From assembly GCA_002189035.1 (NCBI GenBank), contig CM007991.1, forward strand, positions 4,464,001 through 4,528,000: a stretch of DNA of 64,000 nucleotides. The letters are read 5' to 3'. The stretch's first letter is position 1. Every line of letters begins with the position of its first letter. The stretch comes from Utricularia gibba (taxonomy: Eukaryota; Streptophyta; Magnoliopsida; Lamiales; Lentibulariaceae). The notes under the pieces are model-generated. The model saw only the letters and a program-made list of their open reading frames with translations. It was not told where the DNA came from and searched no databases. Made by a program: the position numbers and the translations under genes. Below, piece after piece: positions 47,879 through 59,013 of the stretch.

Positions 47879-48396
47879 CTGTACGCAAAGAAAAATTAAG
47901 AAAGCAGTGACATGTGAAAGAAGAAACACCTCGTGCATATATTGAACAGAGTAAGTTTTTGGGTGCCAGAAAATTAGACATCAAGTTGTGGGAGGGAAAA
48001 AAACAAGCATATAATGAAAATGTGCATTAAAAACAAGTTCCGCAAAAAATAAAAAACTAGGAAAAAATAAGGTGTACAACTTAAATATAATTTCAAACTC
48101 TCATGAGAATATAAAATTACAAACTAACTTGTGTTTTGTGGATGACTCCATCTTGCAGTCCCCGAATCCTACACGACCCAGTGTACAAAAATATGGAGAA
48201 GGTGCAGAATACCGTAAGGCAGCAAAAATCCATCTTCAGCGTACATCATCACCCAAATGATGATCTAACTCTAACTTGAAAGATGTTCTATTATCTCATT
48301 AATACTTTTTGTTTTATGGAGGTTTTCTTAATATAACTTTTTTACTATAAAATGGTGGCACAATTTTTTGCATCATGGATCAAAAAATTTCATAGT
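47879..48396. other. Intron-like and flanking DNA of the broken gene
   Basis: On the minus strand this is the sequence upstream of exon X and looks like intron. It ends at ATAGT (48392-48396), the reverse complement of the ACTAT in front of the other half of the split LTR. No other feature is seen. Confidence 0.45.
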
Positions 48397-48547
48397 TGAT
48401 GGGGTATAAATCGGACCCAGTTAGTCGTCTACTGAAAAGTAGACAAAAGGTGCTTTGACGGGATAACGCAGGCCGACATACCGATACCCATCAATATCTA
48501 TCAACAACAACCGTTTTGCACAATTTGAAAAGTAGCCGAATTACGGC
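48397..48547 (+). mobile_element. Family C LTR, first 151 bp (other half of the split copy)
   Basis: Begins TGATGGGGTATAAATCGG and follows copy 1 (13929) to attacggc, where family B sequence begins. It is the exact complement in extent of the piece at 44992-45386, so the two are halves of one solo LTR. Confidence 0.85.
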
Positions 48548-48683
48548 TGATAGCATACAAATTTTCATGTTTTAGGATATGAAAAATTATAAATTTGTAA
48601 TTATGTTTAAGTGTTAATTTTATAGTTTTAAGTATTTTTATTTGGTTAGGGAAAGTATGATTTTTGGTGTATTAGTAGATTGG
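48548..48683 (+). mobile_element. Family B LTR, first part
   Basis: Begins TGATAGCATACAAATTTTC and follows the start of the complete B copy (49840) through atgtttaagtgtt, tatagttt.aagtattt and tatgatttttggtgtatta. It ends near tagattgg, again at the place of the palindrome. It completes the piece at 45387-46622. Confidence 0.72.
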
Positions 48684-48734
48684 TGCGTAAATAGGTGCAG
48701 GCGCAGGTGCAGGTTACCAGGAAAAATATGAACC

Positions 48735-48968
48735 TATACGCAAACTAGGATCTGATACAATCATACTTGTACCATGATTGAAACGAGGCGAGAAATTCAA
48801 GGGTTGATTGCTCAGCTCTACCACAGAATCTGCTTGACCACCTAGTATTTGTGGGTTCTCCACCCACCCAGGTCCGCCATTGGCAAACTGCTGATACTGA
48901 GTGTCATGATGCGTATGAGAAGAAACTGGCATAGAGGAAGAGCCATTGATCAGTTTTCCCTCACCTGT
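48735..48968 (-). pseudogene. Broken plant gene, exon Y
   Basis: A minus-strand frame reads GKLINGSSSMPVSSHTHHD.., TQYQQFANGGPGWVENPQILG, then SVVELSNQPLNFSPRFNHG. It resembles exon X in style (Gln, Asn and Pro-rich) and has no stop. The 5' edge has only a weak acceptor (gagacag/GTGAGG) and the 3' edge fades into other sequence. It is read as a middle part of the same gene as exons X and Z, because of the composition and position. That it still faces the minus strand suggests a second rearrangement. Confidence 0.5.
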
Positions 48969-49834
48969 CTCTCACGTTCCTGAAATAAAAATACAGACTC
49001 AGGATTCCTCTCCCAATCCCATCAGGGTTATTTTTTTTTTTCTCAGTATAAAACTGATTTTGTTTTTTTGGTGTTGGAAGTATGCTCAAAAACCATGTAA
49101 TCTAGCATCCCATAATTGTTGTTCTCTCTTTTACGGCAATGTCCAGAATTATATGTTTGGATAATGTATTTATAAGTTGTTAAAAATATTCGACAGATTC
49201 TCTTATAATATGTATATTCGAATGGTTCACAGTTTGAATACTTTGATTGGGCATCATAGTTGGATTAATTGTCACATTTGTTTATTTACTGTGTTGATAA
49301 AGTGTTTATCAAGATACAGTAGGCAGTGGGTCGAATGCTGCTTGATATGAGATGTTAGAATAAACATGTGGGGGCTCATGAGATGAGCTGACCGAACATG
49401 TGACGCTGAATAACATATGCATGGTATTTTACATATGTCAACACAATGTTATTCAGATTGCTTTATGCAAATCCTTCGACTTGAGGTTTCATTGTGTCTT
49501 ATATATTATTGCCTTAGATTTGTTACTATTTAGACTTGTTGAAATATACAAGTCAGCGATAGTGATGGTCTAAATTGATAGTATATGAAGATCTCTGAAT
49601 AACTAAGATAGGATTCATTACTTCGGGTAAACGGAGATGAGACTTCAGATTTCCTGATTGTTTCGTCGGGTAAATTCCTGGCCAGGTTGTCGAGATATTG
49701 GAATGAGATTCCAAATTTTCGTTTTGCCATCGAAACGTGAGTTCAGGATAATCTTGATGATCTAGATGAAATGGAATTTGACTATCCATGATTCCATTCT
49801 AGATCGAAGTCTCCAATGAAGGGATATTCATAAG
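48969..49834. other. Repeat-like DNA inside the broken gene
   Basis: Non-coding. The sequence from about 49300 shares the phrase tatgagat.tta with 51870-52120, and flanks a solo LTR on both sides. It is probably an older copia-type insertion into which the LTR at 49840 went. I could not find its ends. Confidence 0.4.
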
Positions 49835-49839
49835 GATAG

Positions 49840-51234
49840 TGATAACACACGAATTTTCCTATTATTAGAGTAAGAAAATTATACTTTTGAATCATGTTTT
49901 AAGTGTTTATCTTATAGTTTTTAGTATTTTCACCAAATTTTAGTACATAATGTGATTTTATGTGTTAATGGGCTAAATCAAAAGATTTAGCCCATCGCAT
50001 GTTATTAACATTTTTCTAATCCAGCAGCAAAGCTCTAAAATTAGGGAGGATACATGAATTTCGTGCATGTGGAGATTTGGAAGAAGGGGCACAAGACATA
50101 AGAAGGAGACATGATTAATATTCAGACGCCTACAGTCTGCAGGTTCAGGCCAGGAACAGTACGAATGTCAGAAACAGTGGATTGATTTTGAAAAATGGAA
50201 AAAATATGTGAAGATATTTTTGGAGAGAAGAGAAGAAAGAGAGGAGAGCAGACCCAAGGAGGGGCTTCTCCCCCAACACGACGAGTACTGAACCAGGAGA
50301 GGAGAAGAAGATCTTCATCCTCAAGAACAGCATAAGAGCCCAGTCCAGCGCTACTGTTCCGGCTAGGGAACAGTAGCAGACGTAAATCAAAACTCTTATT
50401 GCTTTATTTTCGTTTATTGATGTTTTCAGTTTCTACAACCAACTCTTTCACGATATTCTTGACATTTTCGTTGCTTTATGTTAATGTTATCATGTTTTAC
50501 CTTCAAAGCATGAGTAGCTAAACCCTAGGAGTGACTTGAGGTGAAGCATGATGGTGGGGGTCTAAGAATCTTAATAAAATTTACCATTCTTCCTTAGTTC
50601 TTGTTTCTATCAAACCATGAGTAGACCTAAGAAGGGGAACCAGTAGTTTCACAACTTAGATGCTTGATTTAGAGGTAGACCAATAAATCAAGACGTGAGC
50701 AATAGGTGTTAGTCCGGGGTGGAACCAATAGAACCGGGTAGACCTAGTTCTATATGCTTTGCATGCGAGTAGACCTAATTGCAATGTTGGTGACGATATG
50801 GAGGACTAGCTTAGTCGAAAACATGGTGAATGATCTGGGTAGACTTAGGTTATTTGAAGTTGTGAATGTGGGAACATGGTAAATTAAATTAGGGATTTTG
50901 ACACTACACCACCTGCAGACCCTTAAGACACCTTAGTATTATTCTAAGTTAGAACCAGTACCTGTTACCTTAGCGTTAAGACCTAATATTGTTTACTTAT
51001 CTTGTTTATCGAACTTGTTTACCACTGTTGGTCCGAGCTTAGACTAAGACTTCCTGTTATCTCGAATTATGCATTTACTAAAACACTTAGCAAGCACAAG
51101 CTCTTCGTGATCGACCCCGACATCCACTATACAAGTTTTCCAAATTTGTATTTTGTGTAGATTAGGGATTATAAATTTATTTGATACGGATTTTCTATTT
51201 TTATTGCAACGATATTAGGAATTTCCGTTTATCA
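49840..51234 (+). mobile_element. Solo LTR, family B copy 2 (complete)
   Basis: Runs TGATAACACACGAATT to TTTCCGTTTATCA, 1395 bp, flanked by a perfect 5-bp duplication, GATAG, at 49835-49839 and 51235-51239. The sense direction is shown by gtgatcgaccccgac near the 3' end. It holds a perfect palindrome at 49968-49995 (12-bp arms, four-base loop). It is the reference copy for the B family. Confidence 0.9.
49968..49995. repeat. Perfect palindrome inside LTR B
   Basis: ATGGGCTAAATC, loop AAAA, GATTTAGCCCAT. A counterpart with one mismatch (TGAGCTAAATC / GATTTAGCCCA) lies in copy 3 at 60272-60297. The split copy is broken at this point on both sides. Confidence 0.9.
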
Positions 51235-51239
51235 GATAG

Positions 51240-52200
51240 CAATCAAGGTTCATTATTGAATATCGGATTCAGTTTTAATTGGGTGAATACAATATGCAAT
51301 ACTAGGCATTTCTTGTATTTTATGAGAGACACGATATGTTGGGACAATATCGTTATTAGAGAAATGAGATTTCTCGCCTCTCATTGCCGATTAAAAATGA
51401 ACCTAGTCAGTCACACAAACAAAAAATTAGAAGTTGTCCGAGACGCTTGTGATTCGGGTTTTGATAGACTCTAGCATGTCTTTAATCTTGGATCATAGGT
51501 TGGTTAAATATTGATTATATGGGCTCAGGCCCATATAACCAAGGCCCAAAATAATATGGGCCAATGATATGGGCCACAAGTCCTAGGCCCATATTCCTAA
51601 GGTCCAAGCCCATATTTATTAGCCCGTTTTGGAAAGCTTGCCGCATTAAAATGCATGCCATCGCTTGGCTATAAATAGGAGGCAATTGGTCCACTTTCAT
51701 AGGTTTTTGGATTTCTTCTGGGAAGAGGTGTTCAACCTCCGAAAGAGGAAAATCACTTTAGGAAGAAACGAGACCGGTGAATAGCAATACGAAGAAGAGA
51801 ACTCGACTCTGGTTTCGAGTTTGGTAATTTCCTCCACTTATTCCACGTGTTTCTTCTATGTTGATAGTCAGTGTTAATATGAGATATTAGAATTGACTTT
51901 ACTGTGTTTTCCCAATATGCCGATTCAAGAGTTGAATCAAGTATTGGTGCAAATATGAGATATTGGTATCAGATGGATGTTTATTCCATGAGATGGTTTA
52001 AACATATTTTGGGCAAAATGTATGTGATACATTTGTTGGTTTAACCTAGTCGGATTTATTTCTAGTTCGTGTGGACGAGCTAGAGCCATCGTTGTTTCGG
52101 TGCTGTAGCGATATGAGATATCACTGGTTACAAGAAGGGAAATTTTTGTTTTTCCCACCTTCCGCTGCGCGTAACCCAACATTTGGTTCGTCATATAACT
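51240..52200 (+). mobile_element. Truncated copia-type LTR and leader
   Basis: The primer-binding-like sequence TGGTATCAGA at 51964-51973 resembles the initiator-tRNA-Met site of copia elements. Upstream are a TATAAATA at 51670-51677 and a cluster of GGCCCA/TGGGCC motifs at 51515-51625, which could serve as an LTR promoter. The LTR's left end may lie beyond the solo LTR at 49840-51234, which would then be nested in it. No gag or pol follows: exon Z begins at 52223. Confidence 0.5.
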
Positions 52201-52222
52201 TGATTTCCTTCTCACATCTTAG

Positions 52223-53076
52223 GGTGATCCAATAATGGTTCCTCCACCTTCTGGACCTTCAGCTCCAATTTTTCCTGCAGGACCTGGCTTCCAGTCAGCT
52301 TTACCAATGATAGGTTTCACGCTTGGTGCTGCCTCTTCTGTTCTGCCACATCTTACATCTTTTTCGGGTGATGCATATGGCGTTTCCGAGAGACCAAAAA
52401 AAGTTAGTTATGAATTATTTCCAGGTTTGAATCTGTTCAAATCCTTAATGCTAAAACATATGGTGTGACTGCGGGCTCCAGTGCCTAATTGGCTTAGGGA
52501 AGAAATTATTAAAAAGAAAGCAAGTCTTGCGACTTCTGCTCGAGATATTGACAAGATTGACTCGCCATCCCTTGAGGTCGATGGTGATGATGCATATTCT
52601 AGGAGTAGAGATCAAGCAGATAGCAAGAGCATCGATTCTTCAAGATCCGTTGAAGATGGGGATGATGAGGTGAATTCCCTCCATCCGTGTGACTAATTCT
52701 ATGTTCCCTTCGTACAACCTGTTGCAAATATCTGCTGTTCTTCTGTACTTTTGTTCAAGTTGACTGCTTGTTGGCGTTGCTGATTATGTGCTCATCACTA
52801 TTTGTTTTTTAGGTAGCAACGGAGGCCATTATGACGGCTGCTATGAGTAAGAAAATAAAACGCATTCTAACTGAAGTTCTTTTGAAGGTTGCACCTGCGT
52901 CAATGATAATCAACTATGAGTATTCTTGGAAATGCATTAACATTATTTTCAGGCAGTTCACAGACGAACTGTTTGAGGAAATAGCCTCTAAGGTTTTGGG
53001 AGAAGACGACATCTCCTCTGAAGGTTACTTAACAACACCCCCTCGTCGCCTGAAATTCTTGTTGACACGGTTTTAA
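52223..53076 (+). pseudogene. Broken plant gene, C-terminal exons Z1-Z4
   Basis: Plus-strand exons: 52223-52402 (GDPIMVPPPSGPSAPIFP.. to VSERPKK), about 52481-52669 (VPNWLREEIIKKKASLATS, then an acidic Ser-rich part), 52813-52887 (VATEAIMTAAMSKKIKRIL..EVLLK) and 52956 onward (FTDELFEEIASKVLGEDD). Introns 2-4 have good GT..AG borders, and the last two joints keep frame. How exon 1 joins exon 2 is unclear: a TGA and a frame change lie between them (52430-52480). The Pro-rich part followed by PNWLREEI and two helical segments suggests a plant nuclear or RNA-processing protein, but I cannot name it. The 5' exons face the other way, so a full transcript is impossible. Confidence 0.6.
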
Positions 53077-55740
53077 ACTTGTCAAGGGATGGTGTTGTCT
53101 AACATACTGAAAACGGTAAGTTCATTTTTTTACACTTTGTTTAGGTTAACTTATTCATTATTATATCCAAAATAAGGACTTCAATCATCTATTATTGCAC
53201 TTGTTGATGATAAAGATGAACAAAGTGAAGGCCGAAGTCTATGAAAATATTATTTAATAAATATTTTATTCTATCACTTTGGTGTTATTGTAATATTTTA
53301 TGGTTTTTTTAGTTAAAAATATGATTTTAATAAATAGTAAGTTTGAAATGCTAACCTTTTTGTATGTTGTAGAGAATAAAAATGGTAAAAAGTCAAATAA
53401 AAAATACACCTTTTGGGAGTTGAAAAAAGAAAATGTTAATTATTCTAGAAATTGTTACATGGGATGGATTTCCCATCGTGGAGTTGATACCCGTCATGAT
53501 AGGACATGATTTTTAAATTTTAAATTTATTATGGATTTGAAGTTTGAATTTGTGGATCAGACATATGTTTGGTGAAACCCTAATGTAATCCTACTTATTG
53601 ACATCCCGACTTGTACAATATTAATAATAAATACAATATAGATATATAACTCATATCTTTATGTCATTCAATCTTTTAAATAAAAGATATATCCTATGAT
53701 TCGTTTGAATCACAAGATCCACCGCAGTTGCATATTTGTGTTATATACTTTTTTTAAAAAAAAAATTGACACTACAATCGCATAAATATGATATGTGAAA
53801 GTTATTTTGAAAATCAAATTTGCAAATTTGGGGATGATCACCTAATTTCTTACAAAAAATTTGCAAACCATATTATACATTAATTAAATCTAAATTCAAA
53901 TAAGTTTAACTTGACTACAAAACAAACTTTTTGAAAATTTTTAAGTATCATTTATAGATGGCTAAATAATGTAAAGTTGCAATAACTCCCATCTATTAAG
54001 AGTTTTGATTTGAAATGTTGCACAACGCTCGTTTAGATAAGGTTTTGGTAAATTAGAAGCAATTTCATGAAAACTTACTTTATTGTTAAAGAAATTTTCT
54101 TTTTCTACATAAGATGAATTGAGAAAAGAGAACTATAGCAAAATATAAGAGGGTTACCCTAAACAACTTTTGAATTTCTTTATAAAAGTGAATCTCCTTA
54201 AAAAACAGATTTTCCTTCCAAAGCGAGCTAATACGTGATTTTTTAACTTGTCCCTAGTTCCTTTCAGTATGACTTGATTTTTCTTGTGTGTAATCCTTGT
54301 GAAGCAATTGGGCCATTCATTATATGATACGTTTGTTGGGCAGTGGAGTTTATATGCCCATTTATTGTTTTTTGGTTGCATATAAGTATCATGTGTGAAA
54401 AAGAAAAGGGAGTTTACCTTACAAAAGGTGACCTCTTGTGTTCCTCTCCGATGGGTGGTCGACCTCACATGCTTAGTGAAGGTTTCTCTTCTTGGATCAT
54501 GTTCTTCGTCTCATGCTAAGGAACTGGCGATAAGAACAATGTTAATTAAATTTTAATAAATTGGTTTTGAGTGGTGGTAACATTTCTTTGATCCATGAGA
54601 CAAGATCAAAGGGTTTATTGTCATAGGATGTGGCTTACAATATTTTATTGTTTGTAAAAATCTACTTAATTAATTCATTTCTAACATTTGTTTGTTGATC
54701 GTGTTGTAGACTTTGAGTTTCGATAGTACTCGTGAGATAAACTATGAACAAACGTGAGTGACCACAGGTTGGAAGGAAGCGCAGATTGGAGATTCAAATC
54801 GGAACCCAAGGAGCAATTTCGAGAAAGGAAAAACAACACTTTTAGTGTTCTTGTTACAGTGTTTTATATGTCGTGTGTGCAAGGATAAATTCGTAAATTC
54901 CTATATAGTGGCATAACGTGTCTCTAATAATTAACCTCCAGGATCCTCTTGATCGCTTTTTTCATCCAATAATCTTAACAAACTACGTTAAGTTTTATAT
55001 CATTTTCTTTTCTTTTTTTATGCAAACCTGTTTTAGGAATATTGCGTAGCTTTAATTGTCTTTATCTGGTACAACAAGTGAGGGACATATTGTATGCGGT
55101 ATATGCTTCTTGATCAACGTGCCTCCTGTATTTTTCTTATTGTGAGTTACTTACTCTACTAGAATCGCTGTTCAAATGGATGAAAATCATTCGAAAAGTT
55201 TCTCCACCAACTATTAAATCATCTTCAAATGGTCTTTTATATACAAAACCACATTTATCTACAAATAGTGATTACTGGAATGTCACACTTCTTTCAATGA
55301 GATTTTCCTTTATATGATTATATTGTTTTGTATGAAAGTTTAGTTGATGATAATATGTTTAGTGCTTCTAGAATGTTATACAAATTCATGCTATTGAAAT
55401 GACTGCTATATGTTTAAATATTTTGAATTATGCTTTCACTCCACTTGGATTTAAGAAAGTTTTTGAATGAAAAACGGCTTTTGAAATATGAAAAAAAAAA
55501 TAGAGCTAATTTATAAACAGATAGAGTTTGAAAAAAAAAAAAACAAATGCAATATATTAATGCAGGAGTTTGTGACTTTTGATGTAGATGAAATTATTTT
55601 TAAATTTTAAGAAAGATTTACTCTTTTTTTTTCAAATTGTTCTGATCTCTATCAAATGACAAATATTTACAAATTTTGAAAATATTTGGATGATTCTTGG
55701 ATTGGTAGAATAACAACTCTGTCGAAATCTATCAAAGAGA
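53077..55740. other. Intergenic, nothing recognised
   Basis: AT-rich sequence. The frame at 53300-53509 and the minus-strand frame at 54154-54468 have no known domain. Part of 53077-53500 may be the 3' end of the broken gene. No shared repeats were noticed. Confidence 0.45.
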
Positions 55741-56150
55741 CTAGATAGCGTCTTGAACCAAACTATTCAGTGATTCTAACATGGTTCACACCTTAGATTG
55801 ACTCAATGAGTTCAAGTAACATCTCTAACCAACCTCCACAATGAATCTAATATGGCTCACACACCAATTGAACCAAAGCAATGCCTCTTACCAAACTTCT
55901 TCGTGAATCCAGTGTGGTTAATCTCAAATATTAAGGAAAACTCTCCTTTTAAGAGGCCCTCCTCATCAAACATTAGAAAAACAAAACCCCTTCATGGAGT
56001 CTTTTTTTTTTTTTTTTTTTTTACTACCTCTTTGTAGGGCTCCCAAATTTATCTCTAGGATGATCTCCTCATAAGGTTCCCAAATTTTTACCTAGGGTAA
56101 AGGCATAGATAATTTTAGGGATAACCTCCTCATTAGGCTTCCAAATTCAT
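55741..56150. repeat. Degenerate tandem repeats around a 22-base T-run
   Basis: From 55750 to 55925 the phrase accaaact..t..gtgaatct.a.atggttcacac recurs three times with changes, 60-75 bp apart. After the T-run (56001-56022) a second set, ggctcccaaattta.ctcta.ggatgatctcctcat, recurs two to three times up to 56150. A poly(T) on the plus strand could be a poly(A) tail of a minus-strand retroposon, but no source gene is visible. Confidence 0.5.
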
Positions 56151-57538
56151 TATATATATATAAATAATGCTATGACATACATATCTATTTCATGAAATAA
56201 GTTTTATCTTTTTTTTATAATGCAGATTAATTTTTTCTATTTATTTGTAAGTTTGTCATAACCTTATTCAATTATTAAAAAATTTATAAAAAAATTAAAA
56301 TTCCAATAACATATATTGTGAGAAAATAGATGTAGAAGTCAGCTATATCGATCATTAAGGCACAATTCAACTAGACAATACAAGCTTTAAAACATGTGAT
56401 ACCTAATGATTTTTTTACATAAAAAACATTGATCTTTATCATTGGTCACATGTTTTTTTTGACATATTTTCTAAATTTGCATTATTGACCAACAACAATT
56501 AAGAATCATTAAATATCACATTTAAAGGAAGAGCGCCACTTGGAATTGATCAAGATGTTAAATAAAATCAATGATGTACTTTTATCTTATTTGTTAATTA
56601 ACCGAAAGAAACAAAAAAGTGGATATGCCCTACAATTTAATAATATTGTGAGGAAGGTAGAAATGGTTTTTTGGATGATTGTGATAGAAGAAATTACAGA
56701 TAGATGTACATAAAAAAGAAATTGATAATGAAACTTACAACATACCAATGTGATTACCATGATTGTGATAAAGAAAATTACATTTAATGTTTTGTTTCTT
56801 TATATTAATATAAAATCATAATATTTTGAAAATTTTGAATTGATGGAATATCCCTTGCAAACACGTATGTCAACCCTTTCTTCATCAATTTGAAGTACTT
56901 TTCGACTATACTAGATAATACGACATGAAAGAGAAATCCAAAAAAAATACATAATAGAGATATTTTTCACTTGTCAAGCAAACAACATTAACTGAAAGTT
57001 GATGATTTTTCAATGTTGTCTCCTATTTGAATATGATGTATACTTGACGTCCATCAAAGAACCAACTTAAAAAGAAACATGTTATATCTGTAGTGTGCAA
57101 AAATTGCAATAAAATTGATCATGACAACAGGACATTCTAGACTATTTAATGTGGAGGCCTTTGAAAATGCACAAAATCAAGAACCGACTATTACAACAAC
57201 ACATGACTTAATAGCAATATGATTAAATTTTCCAAGTAGCCGAAGTGCTGGTGAAAGTTTAATAGCGTCACTTTAATAATTTGAATTTTAAATTTTCATC
57301 ATGAAAATATTCATATAAATACTATTTATAATATAAAAAATTCAAAAAAAAATAGCAATACTTCATTTAATTTCGAATTTTAACAAAATAAAGTTTTAAT
57401 ATATTTATATGTAAAAGTGAATCTAATGCTACTTTGTACATTTGTTACATTTTAAATTTAAGGTATGATTAAAAAAAATCCAATGTTACTTATCAAGTCA
57501 TTGTTTCTTTTAATCAATTTATACTACTTTAGTTATTT
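56151..57538. other. Intergenic, nothing recognised
   Basis: Very AT-rich with several A and T runs and no gene. It ends at the GTATT duplication of the next LTR. Confidence 0.5.
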
Positions 57539-57543
57539 GTATT

Positions 57544-58854
57544 TGTTAAGTATCATTTTTAGTTAATTATTAGGTATTATTATGTGTTAATTTTGTATGA
57601 AGTCGTCCAAATTAGGAGTCTTATTATTAAGTATTTGATTTTTACTAGAAAATTCCTATTTTCCCATTTTGTGTATATTTTATGGCTTTTTTTCTCACAC
57701 TTTGACCGAGACATGTCATGAGATTGTCATAGAGTGTTGCAAGAGTATTGCAGGTGATCAGACTCTGAGTTTTCGTGCCTTGTACGCGAGTTGGAATGAT
57801 TGTGGGCGGAAGACTTACACTAGTCAAGGCGTTTGACTTACGGCATGTCAGAATTTGCGCAATGATTATGCGCAAACTTGCACCCAAAGAAAGTTTGGTG
57901 GCGCACACAAGACAGAAGGAATGATGGGAAGGGAACCCAAAGGAGTTAATACACGTGAGAAGTCATATAAAAACCACTTGGAGCACTTAGTTTTGGACTT
58001 TTGTCATTTCCTTTCTAGACTTAGAACTTTTAGGTTCTTCCTGCCTTCCAAGGAGGAAGAATACTTAGCTTTCAATTTCCTTTCTGTTTTCATGACCCTT
58101 TCGGACTAAAAACCTTGAGTTTCTGGGAAGTAGATGAAGTTTCCTTCCAAGTCTTGAGCAATACACTCGGTTCTTCGCTGAATTGATTTCGAATTTTGCA
58201 TACTTCCACGCGCTTTGTTGCAATATTTCTGTAACGACTCCTAGTCAAGGTCCATGAGTAGCAGGCCACTTCTCGCAGATTTTGGTGAAGATCAAGGTGA
58301 AGAGCACCAACTCCAACCCTGCTGGTTCGAGGGAAGTAGTGGATTGTTTGTGGCCTAGGTACCACAACAGTGGATAGGTTGTGACCTCGGACCTACCACT
58401 GGCTATTGGCAACAACTGGGCACACGCGCGCAATTCGGTTTTGAAGGCAATCGAAGTCAATCCTCTTGTCTTCCTAATCGTCCAAGGGGGAATCATATGA
58501 GGCTATTACTATGCCTCCTTGTCAATCAGAGTGTAAGGGAAAGTAGGCTATTCCTTGCTCCTATAACTAGCTATTCGAAAGAAATCAGTGAAAACCGAGG
58601 CAAGGACGGACAAAGGAAGGAGATGGAATCTTATTCCCAGGAACTGCGTACCGTAGTCAAGGTCCATTATTTAGGTTGCAATTTTTATTTCTGCATCTTA
58701 CAAACCCTCTTTTACAAAACCGTGGCATTTTGTAGAAGTTCTTTACAAAACGCTTTTCACGAAAAACAACTCCCTGAGATCGATACTCGTAGTACGCTTT
58801 CTAGTGTTTTACGTTTTAAATATTTAAAATTTTTTGAGAAAACGACACGCAATA
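57544..58854 (+). mobile_element. Solo LTR, family A copy 2
   Basis: Begins TGTTAAGTATCATTTT and ends GACACGCAATA, 1311 bp. The terminal CA has become TA by one transition. A perfect duplication, GTATT, flanks it at 57539-57543 and 58855-58859. It is the inverted counterpart of the copy at 1746-3055 and well conserved with it. The frames inside it mirror the frames in that copy and are not genes. Confidence 0.87.
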
Positions 58855-59013
58855 GTATTGGTCCAAATCTATAAAACTAAATACTCTCCATATATACTTT
58901 TTTGTGATTTTATCTCACAAATCTTTCTCATACATTATTTTGAATTCAATGTCTTTCTAAGAGTTTTGATGTCTAAAGTTGTTTTAGCCGTACGAGTTTT
59001 CTATGATGGTAAT

